DNA from: JBBPXY01 sp038200435
GTDB taxonomy: Bacteria; Actinomycetota; Thermoleophilia; Solirubrobacterales; Solirubrobacteraceae
Direction of reading: 5' to 3'
Assembly (NCBI GenBank): GCA_038200435.1
Contig: JBBPXY010000043.1
Location: 1-18,355, forward strand
Length of the DNA: 18,355 bases
Shown here: one piece after another, positions 1 to 4,365 of the stretch
Position numbering within the stretch: position 1 is the stretch's first letter
Layout: every line of letters begins with the position of its first letter
Notes under the pieces: generated by a model
What the model was told of the DNA's origin: nothing
The model's database searches: none
The model's input: the letters and a program-made list of their open reading frames with translations, nothing else
Made by a program: the position numbers and the translations under genes

Positions 1-116
1 AGATCATGAGCGAGCTCCACGACACCGACTACGGCTCGCGCGACTACGGGGCCCGCGACCCCGAGGGAAACATGTGGAACTTCGGCACCTACCGCCCGGC
101 GGTCGAAGACGCGTGA
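1..116 (+). CDS. VOC (glyoxalase/bleomycin-resistance) family protein, C-terminal end only
   Basis: The frame starting at base 3 runs without a stop to TGA at 114-116, so this is the last 37 codons of a gene that begins outside the window. The tail reads YGSRDYGARDPEGNMWNFG and then TYRP. That 'aRDPEGN.W.FGtY.P' ending is typical of the final beta-strand of VOC-superfamily proteins, where the Glu of the DPEG motif is usually a metal ligand. VOC proteins are small cytoplasmic metalloenzymes or ligand-binding proteins, and the substrate cannot be told from this tail. A decayed TetR-type regulator follows on the same strand, a common neighbour pairing. Family assignment is fairly safe; function is not. 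Confidence 0.75.
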   Translation, partial: IMSELHDTDYGSRDYGARDPEGNMWNFGTYRPAVEDA

Positions 117-154
117 CTCGGCGCCGCGGTCGCAGGGCCGTGTGAGGGTTCCGA

Positions 155-402
155 GTGCCCGGCCGCCCGCCGCGACTCTCTCGTGACGCGGTGGTCGCGG
201 CGGCGGCGGCGATCGTCGAGCGCGACGACCCGGCGGCCGCGCGATCCCCGGGCGCGACTGAATCAAGGCCTGCCGCGTGATGCAAGACGGCCTCGCCGCG
301 CACCCATGGATCGTCGGTGTCCTCGCCGCACCGGCCTCGAAGCACTGGTCGACGGCCTACTGGCGGATGCTGCCGCTGGGTTCCGGGCTAGACCAGGGCT
401 AG
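155..402 (+). pseudogene. TetR-family regulator, decayed remnant
   Basis: GTG at 155, preceded by GAGGG about 9 bases upstream, opens a frame beginning VPGRPPRLSRDAVVAAAAAI and continuing VERDDPAA. This is the classic first helix of an actinobacterial TetR DNA-binding domain. The expected helix-turn-helix then fails: the frame drifts into ARSPGATESRPAA and stops at 278-280. Directly overlapping, ATG 280 opens a second 40-codon frame (stop 400-402) containing LAAHPWIVGVLAAP, which resembles the '.aHPWl...l' segment of TetR C-terminal domains. The whole remnant is about 250 bases against roughly 600 for a full gene, so the middle is deleted. The N-terminal match is what I see. Assigning the second frame to the same gene is inference. 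The end overlaps the stop of the converging FAH gene. Confidence 0.5.
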
Positions 403-1184
403 ACCACGGCGTGCTCGATCTCTCCGAGCCCCTCGATCGCGATACGCACCACGTCCCCGCGGTCGAGAAAGCGTGGCGGGTCCATCGCCATCCCGACGCC
501 GCTCGGCGTTCCCGTGAGGATGATGTCGCCGGGCTCGAGCGTGCACGTCTCGCGCAGGAAGCCGAGCAGGGCCTCGACGCCGAAGATCAGGTCGGAGGTT
601 CGCGCCACCTGGCGCAGCTCGCCGTTCACCCAGGTGCGGAGAGCGAGATTCTCGGGCTCGGTCGCGTCGTCGGCGGTGGTGATCCAAGGTCCCCACGGGC
701 AGAACGTGTCCGCGCCCTTCGCGCGGGTCCACTGGGGCTCGCGTTTCTGGAGGTCGCGGGCGCTCACGTCGTCGGCCACGGCGTAGCCGCCGGCGGAGCC
801 GTCGGGACCCACCACGACGACGAGCTCGCCCTCGTAGTCGAGGCGGCGCACGACGGTCGGGCAGCGGACCGGTCCGCCAGGGGGCGCGGATGCGCTCGGG
901 AGCTTCGTGAAGACGACCGGCCGCTCGGGGGCCTCCCGGCCGGTCTCCGCGGCGTGGTCGGCATAGTTCAGGCCGATGCCGAAGATGGCCCGGGGCCGGG
1001 GGATCGGCGCGAGCAGCTCGACGGCGGCCAGTGGCCAGTCCGGGCCGTCGCCGGGCGCGCGGTCTCCGGTGGCGAGCCGGTCGCGCACGGTCTCGTCGCC
1101 CGCGAAGGCGACGACCCGCTCGCCCCTGACCTCGCCGGCCCGGGGCTCGTCCGCGTTCGGCGGCAGGAAGGTGGCCAGACGCAC
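399..1184 (-). CDS. fumarylacetoacetate hydrolase (FAH) family protein
   Basis: A 261-residue protein, the usual length for the single-domain FAH family (FAHD1, HpaG/HpcE-like isomerases/decarboxylases, acylpyruvases). These are cytoplasmic Mg/Mn enzymes that cleave or isomerise C-C bonds in diketo acids from aromatic-compound breakdown. Visible signatures in order are IFGIGLNYADHAAETG (residues 68-82, catalytic His77), PVVFTKLPSA, LDYEGELVVVVG (metal ligands Glu118 and Glu120), GYAVADDVSARD (metal ligand Asp139), QWTRAKGADTFCPWGPW, and LEPGDIILTGTPSGVG (residues 216-231). All ligands are present. I chose GTG at 1184 because homology begins at once (RLATFLPP); no strong ribosome binding site is visible. 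The frame stays open upstream to about 1529, but that part looks unlike FAH. It stands alone and converges on the TetR remnant. The exact substrate is unknown. Confidence 0.9.
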   Translation of the reverse strand: MRLATFLPPNADEPRAGEVRGERVVAFAGDETVRDRLATGDRAPGDGPDWPLAAVELLAPIPRPRAIFGIGLNYADHAAETGREAPERPVVFTKLPSASAPPGGPVRCPTVVRRLDYEGELVVVVGPDGSAGGYAVADDVSARDLQKREPQWTRAKGADTFCPWGPWITTADDATEPENLALRTWVNGELRQVARTSDLIFGVEALLGFLRETCTLEPGDIILTGTPSGVGMAMDPPRFLDRGDVVRIAIEGLGEIEHAVV

Positions 1185-1511
1185 GGCGGACAGGCTAAGC
1201 GGTCCGGCTCGCAATTTCGCGCACGTAGGAGGGCAGGGTCCGGACGTCCGCTTCCCCGCCGGAGGCGCGCGCGCTGGGCAGTGGCGCGCACGCCTTAGTT
1301 TCGCCCTACGGAGCAGCGAGCCCAGGGTGCACCGTCGTAATCGCCTGGCGCCGTGAGCGGTGGCCAGTGGTGTGAGGCTTCTCCTCTCGTGGGAAGGAGC
1401 GTTTCGGAGGTTCCGGTCGGGCCGGTCGGGGCGCCCGTTCCACGCGCAGAGAGGGACCCGTCTTGAAGTAGGTGCGTCGTCTGTCGGCGGTGCGCGGTAG
1501 ACCGTGCGGCT
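1185..1511. other. intergenic stretch without a supportable gene
   Basis: About 330 bases between the start of the FAH gene and the toxin-like pseudogene. Open frames exist on both strands because of the high GC content, but none shows a motif, ribosome binding site or codon pattern I trust. It presumably contains the FAH promoter. I could not identify -35/-10 boxes with confidence. Confidence 0.4.
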
Positions 1512-1800
1512 GTGGCGGGGCCTGTCCATCAGCTACTGGCCACCGATGTCGCGCTCGACAAGCTCGGCGGCCGAGGCATCTCGGCCGCGGAGGCCGAACA
1601 GCTACTGCACGATCGCCACACCACCGTCGCCAATCCCCGGCGCGGCAGCGAGCCCCGCGAAGCGTGCCCTGCTGATCGGCAGCACGGACGGTGGACGCAT
1701 CCTGACATTGGGGATCGAGCGGACCGTGGACCCCACGAGCTGGCTGATCGTGACCGGCTGGAGCTCGACCCAGACCGAGCGTAAGATGCTGGACAGCTAG
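1512..1800 (+). pseudogene. BrnT/DUF4258-like toxin homologue, frameshifted
   Basis: Two adjacent frames together make one plausible small protein. From GTG 1512 the first reads VHQLLATDVALDKLGGRGIS then AAEAEQLLHDRHTTVANPRR. Near 1650-1665 the reading shifts by one base into KRALLIGSTDGGRILTLGIE, then RTVDPTSWLIVTGW and ERKMLDS, stopping at 1798-1800. The pattern 'GIS..EAEQLL.......NPR...R.LLIG.TDGGR.LTL.IERTVDPT.WLIVTGW' resembles BrnT/DUF4258-type toxins, which are RelE-fold ribonucleases usually placed just before their antitoxin. An antitoxin-like gene starts on the very next base (1801), which fits that layout. The one-base shift means no full-length product. The toxin assignment is my recognition of the pattern, not a database result. 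Confidence 0.5.
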
Positions 1801-1930
1801 ATGAGCGCGGATCCGTGGACAGACCCTGACCCCAAGCGAGGCGACTTCGACGACGATCTCGCCGCGCTGGACCCGCGCTACGTCGAGCTCCACGATGTCG
1901 ACCCCGAGACCAAACTGATGATCCTGGTCA
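1801..1930 (+). pseudogene. antitoxin-like gene, truncated at an IS3-type remnant
   Basis: ATG 1801 follows the TAG of the toxin-like frame with no gap, which suggests translational coupling. The first 43 residues are acidic and well formed: MSADPWTDPDPKRGDFDDDL, then AALDPRYVELHDVDPETKL, then MILVSV. After that the frame becomes arginine-rich noise. Exactly there, a different frame begins to match an IS3 OrfB transposase. The gene therefore looks cut at about 1928-1932, losing the C-terminal part where a DNA-binding domain would be expected if it followed BrnA-like organisation. The antitoxin role is inferred from position and size only; the truncation is seen in the reading frames. Confidence 0.45.
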
Positions 1931-2010
1931 GTGTCGGGCGTCTTCGTGGGCCGCAAGCGCGTCGAGCGGCTCATGAGAGGCGCCGGTCTCTCCGGGCTCA
2001 TTCCCAGGTG
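1931..2010 (+). mobile_element. IS3-family OrfB transposase remnant
   Basis: The frame beginning at 1931 reads GVFVGRKRVERLMRGAGLSG followed by LIPR. This matches the HTH_21-type segment found near the N-terminus of IS3-family OrfB transposases, commonly '..vgrkRVaRLMreaGLsGl.rr'. The match covers only about 24 residues. What follows (WWPTLGAKVTNRRA) no longer resembles a transposase, and no DDE catalytic domain, OrfA or terminal inverted repeats are visible. This is a short scar, not a mobile element able to move. It sits at the point where the antitoxin-like gene loses its frame, so the insertion or a later deletion probably broke that gene. Confidence 0.5.
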
Positions 2011-2340
2011 GTGGCCAACCCTCGGCGCGAAGGTCACGAACCGGCGCGCGGCCGTCACGGACGCCGAACCGCCGATAGCCCGGGCTCGGCTGGAGAGCGC
2101 TGCGAAGCGCTGAAGGTCCGCGCGATCGCAAGTAGGCACGAAGCGCTCGCATAGTGAGGCCGGCCCCCACTCTGGAAAGTCGAACCGCTGGGCGAGGAAC
2201 TTCTGGACGCAATAGTGGCCGCGGGGCGCCGAACGCCGGACGCCGGACTGCATAAGCCAGCATGAGGCGGTCAGAAGAGGCGCCGGTCCAGCCTCATTCG
2301 GGAGTCTAGATTGAGCGGCGTGCACGGCAGTGGCTAGGCC
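2011..2340. other. degenerate stretch, no supportable gene
   Basis: About 330 bases with frequent stops and no convincing start. One short frame (2158-2265, plus) ends LWKVEPLGEELLDAIVAAGR and looks protein-like. However, it has two stops immediately upstream (2152-2157), no start codon and no ribosome binding site, so it may be the 3' scrap of another decayed gene. I could not assign it. Confidence 0.3.
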
Positions 2341-2344
2341 CCGC

Positions 2345-2540
2345 CGACGAGCAGCACGGCGACGTAACGGGGGCTGCGCGCCAGGGGTAGCCACCATCCG
2401 CGCAGTGGTGACGGAGGAGGTCCTCGAGCACCAGCGCCGCATCGGCAACGACCTCGCGACTCCGGTGCCCGAGTACGGCTTCCCCGGGCTCGTGCCGGCG
2501 ACCGCTGGTGCGTGACGGCGGCGAGCGGATCCGGGCACCT
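2345..2540 (+). pseudogene. DUF2237 family protein, internal fragment with frameshift
   Basis: From about 2366 the frame reads NGGCAPGVATIRAVVTEEVL then EHQRRIGNDLATPVPEYGFPGL. This matches the DUF2237 core, typically 'dGcC.tgp.D.GsHtvCAvVTeeFLefqr..GNDLsTPrPe.gFPGLkPGDrWClCa'. At about 2492-2497 the frame shifts by one base and the next expected piece, GDRWCVTA, appears in the neighbouring frame (2497-2520). The beginning (NV.GepLepC) and the C-terminal third are missing or scrambled. DUF2237 proteins are small (about 120 residues) cytoplasmic proteins of unknown function. The fragment, the shift and the missing ends make it a pseudogene. The family recognition rests on several consecutive conserved blocks. 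Confidence 0.65.
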
Positions 2541-2648
2541 GGGCGGTTGAACCACGCCTTCTAGGCGGGTGTCGTCGCTGGACGCCCGGGGCGCTGCCCC
2601 TCCCGAGCCCTCGGGCCGCCCGTCGAGGGTGGGAGCGCGTGCGAGCTG

Positions 2649-2950
2649 ATGCGCGGCGATCCGGTCGCCGATCACGTGCGTGTCCACGCGACGTACCAGC
2701 GCGACACCACGCTCGCCGGGCGCGACATGCTTCTACAGGTTCGCTACTTCGGTCTGCGCTTTCACGTCGGCGTGTGGTCGGCGGGGTCTACGAGGAGACG
2801 CGCGACATCGGCGACCGCCAGGCGCGCGTCTTCGGCTGGAGCTATCGGACCCTCGAGGGACACTTCGAGCAGGGCGAGATGCACTACGAGGCCTGGAAGT
2901 GGCTGGACACCGGCAACGTCGAGTTCCGACTGCGCGTCCGTGAGTACTAG
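2649..2950 (+). pseudogene. DUF1990 family protein, frameshifted
   Basis: Two frames join into one DUF1990-like protein. From ATG 2649 the first reads VADHVRVHATYQRDTTLAGR then DMLLQVRYFGLRFHVGV. Around 2775-2785 it shifts by one base into GGVYEETRDIGDRQARVFGW, then SYRTLEGHFEQGEMHYEAWK, then WLDTGNVEFRLRV, stopping at 2948-2950. The block 'GW.YrTLEGH.E.GeMhyEvWKWLDtG.VeFR' is characteristic of DUF1990, whose function is not established. The usual C-terminal part after 'VEFR.ha.Sr' is missing because the frame ends early. The 5' start is uncertain. It lies directly downstream of the DUF2237 fragment on the same strand and converges on the small minus-strand gene at 2968-3144. Confidence 0.7.
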
Positions 2951-2967
2951 ACCGGAGGAACCGGAGC

Positions 2968-3144
2968 TCAGCGCGACGCGTCGCGGTGCCGCCGCTTCTC
3001 GGCCAGCAACTGCTCGTAGGGGCTCGGGTTGTCACGGGCCGCCTTGCAGGTGAGCTCGTTGCGGTCAGCCACTTGCCGCTTGAGATCGCCGAACGTGAGC
3101 TTGGGCGCCGTCGGTCCGGCCAGACGGTCGGGTTGCTTATCCAT
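2968..3144 (-). CDS. small conserved-looking protein of unknown function, 58 aa
   Basis: ATG at 3144 is preceded by TGAGGAGAG with 7 bases of spacing, one of the best Shine-Dalgarno sequences in the window; the stop is TGA at 2968-2970. The product begins MDKQPDRLAGPTAPKLTFGD and continues LKRQVADRNELTCKAARDNP, SPYEQLLAEKRRHRDASR. It is charged, largely helical by composition, has one Cys, and has no signal peptide or membrane segment. The 'GDLKRQVADRNEL' part is amphipathic and could be a short coiled coil or ribosome-/partner-binding helix. I do not recognise the family. It lies between two decayed genes, yet its frame, start and ribosome binding site are clean, which supports it being a functional gene. 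Confidence 0.6.
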   Translation of the reverse strand: MDKQPDRLAGPTAPKLTFGDLKRQVADRNELTCKAARDNPSPYEQLLAEKRRHRDASR

Positions 3145-3280
3145 GTGGATGCTCTCCTCAGATGGCTTCCGTCATAGGTCTGTGACCAACACGGGATGCG
3201 GGAGCCAAACACCCAACGATGGAACCGTCGCATACGGACTCTACTCACGCTGTCGAATCGCTCGGGGGGAAACGCTCAGC

Positions 3281-3555
3281 TCAGCGCGCCCGCCGGAAGC
3301 ACGAAGCGAAGAGGCGTCCGGTCCTCTCCGCCAGCGCGGTCGTCGATCCGCGACGCGTGCAGCCCGCGTCCGGGAGCCGCCGAGGCCATCGCCTCTGCCT
3401 TGCCTCCGCGCGCCACGATCCACGCCATCGCCTCGTCGAAGTCGGCCCCTCGGCGAGGATCGCCGCGCGCTCGATGACCGGCCTGCCGCGTCTTGTGCTC
3501 GCCGACGGCTCTGCCTTATCGCCGTCGTCGTCGGGCCGGCGACTTCGTGCGGCGG
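3281..3555 (-). pseudogene. frameshifted second copy of the small unknown gene at 7962-8231
   Basis: Read on the minus strand, the 3' part encodes ADFDEAMAWIVARGGKAEAM, then ASAAPGRGLHASRIDDRAGG, then EDRTPLRFVLPAGALS and TGA at 3281-3283. This is nearly the same as the intact homologue at 7962-8231. The preceding VIERAAILAEG lies in a different frame. Comparison of the two copies shows one base missing at about 3446 (a C-run on the plus strand), between the AEG and ADF codons. The N-terminal part (about 3485-3555) has diverged further and needs another shift. The nucleotide match is strongest at the 3' end: 3292-3322 is identical to 7978-8008 over 31 bases. It is a diverged duplicate that has lost its frame. 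The promoter region of the neighbouring toxin-antitoxin pair lies directly beyond its 5' end. Confidence 0.65.
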
Positions 3556-3587
3556 CCGAAGATCCGCCGCTTGGTCGAGTGGCGCTT

Positions 3588-3603
3588 GTAGCACGAGTGC
3601 TAC
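3588..3603. promoter_or_regulatory. palindromic operator upstream of the antitoxin/toxin pair
   Basis: GTAGCAC-GA-GTGCTAC is a perfect inverted repeat (7-base arms, 2-base centre) ending 11 bases before the antitoxin ATG. Phd/YefM and VapB antitoxins autorepress through such short palindromes, so this is very likely the operator. No Shine-Dalgarno sequence precedes ATG 3615, so the transcript may be leaderless or nearly so. I could not place the -35/-10 boxes firmly. The palindrome is seen; its role is inferred. Confidence 0.6.
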
Positions 3604-3614
3604 CGTCGTGATAC

Positions 3615-3857
3615 ATGCATGATGTCTCGGCCCGCGACCTCCGCAACTGCACCGCCGCGCTCCTACGTCGCGTCGAGGCGGGCGAGCGCCTGCGCGTGAA
3701 CGTGAATCGGCGGCCCGTCGCCGAGCTCGTTCCGCTCGGCCGCCCGCAATGGGTGAGCGGCGCGGCCATGGCTCGCGTAGTGCGCGAGGCTCCGGCCGAT
3801 CCGGGGCTGCTCGCCGACCTGGCGCCGATACGCGATCAGTCCGTCGCTCCGGGATGA
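3615..3857 (+). CDS. type II antitoxin, Phd/YefM family
   Basis: An 80-residue protein starting MHDVSARDLRNCTAALLRRV, then EAGERLRVNVNRRPVAELVP. This is the standard N-terminal Phd/YefM (prevent-host-death) DNA-binding fold, 'vsardlrn.t..ll.rVeaGe...vt.nrrPvAeLvP'. The C-terminal part (about residues 50-80, ending DLAPIRDQSVAPG) is the variable, flexible section that usually wraps around and blocks the toxin. Its TGA (3855-3857) overlaps the toxin ATG as ATGA, so the two are translationally coupled. It should bind VapC and repress its own promoter through the palindrome just upstream. One detail departs from the common 'RNHTA' pattern: Cys replaces the His. Confidence 0.88.
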   Translation: MHDVSARDLRNCTAALLRRVEAGERLRVNVNRRPVAELVPLGRPQWVSGAAMARVVREAPADPGLLADLAPIRDQSVAPG

Positions 3858-4237
3858 GCGCGATTCTCGACACGTCGATCTTCGTCGCCGGCGAGCAGGG
3901 CCGCGAGTTGCGACGGACGCTCCCCGACGAGGTGGCCGTCTCGGTCGTCACGCTCGCCGAGCTCGAGCTCGGCGTGCTCGCGGCCGGCGACCCTGAGGCG
4001 CGCGCGCTGCGACTCGCGACCCTTACGCGCGTTCGCGAGCAGACCGCAGGACTGCCCGCCGACGAGCGGGTCGCCTCCTCCTACGCGCGCCTGGCCGCCG
4101 GAGAGATGGCCAAGGGACGCAAGCCGCGAGTGCACGACACCTGGATCGCCGCCACCGCGCTCGTGCACGGCTCTCAGGTATGGACGCAGGACGGCGACTT
4201 CAGCTCGTTCGACGCCGTCGACGTCGTCCGGCTATAG
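3854..4237 (+). CDS. vapC: VapC-type PIN-domain ribonuclease toxin
   Basis: A 127-residue protein of typical VapC length. The PIN-domain acidic residues that bind Mg/Mn are all in place: Asp6 (AILDTSIFVAG), Glu36 (VVTLAELELGVLAAGD), Asp95 (RVHDTWIAATA) and Asp113 (VWTQDGDFSSF). VapC toxins are sequence-specific endoribonucleases, often cutting initiator tRNA or the rRNA sarcin-ricin loop, held inactive by the antitoxin. The ATG overlaps the antitoxin stop by four bases, so this is one operon. The target RNA cannot be read from sequence. Nothing is missing, so the module looks functional, unlike the decayed toxin-like/antitoxin-like pair 2 kb upstream. Confidence 0.92.
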   Translation: MSAILDTSIFVAGEQGRELRRTLPDEVAVSVVTLAELELGVLAAGDPEARALRLATLTRVREQTAGLPADERVASSYARLAAGEMAKGRKPRVHDTWIAATALVHGSQVWTQDGDFSSFDAVDVVRL

Positions 4238-4268
4238 GCGGCCGTAACGACAGAGGCTTCACGCAGTG

Positions 4269-4304
4269 GGTGCGGATCGGGCCCGAACCGAACTCGGGCG
4301 CACC
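4269..4304 (+). terminator. hairpin after vapC, possible terminator
   Basis: GCCCGA (4281-4286) pairs with TCGGGC (4294-4299) around a 7-base loop. Outside it, GGTGC (4269-4273) pairs with GCACC (4300-4304), leaving a 7-base bulge on the 5' side. There is no T-run. It lies about 30 bases beyond the vapC stop and 60 before the glycosidase start, so it could end the toxin-antitoxin transcript or be a 5' leader structure. High GC content makes chance hairpins common. Confidence 0.3.
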
Positions 4305-4365
4305 ACGGCGCGCCTGCCGCCTCGCGCTTGACCGCCACCCCGCTCACCTGACACCGTCTGGCGCC

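Noticed and set aside
183..1298. 371-codon plus-strand open frame across the FAH gene
   Set aside because: Arginine-rich shadow of the FAH gene with no domain; the minus strand carries all FAH motifs.
1306..2538. 410-codon minus-strand open frame
   Set aside because: Low-complexity composition with no motif, and it lies opposite several recognisable plus-strand remnants. Most likely a shadow frame.
3609..3615. TGATAC as -10 box paired with TTGTAG at 3586
   Set aside because: Spacing to TTGTAG is good, but the box would overlap the antitoxin ATG and place transcription start inside the gene, so I did not call this promoter.
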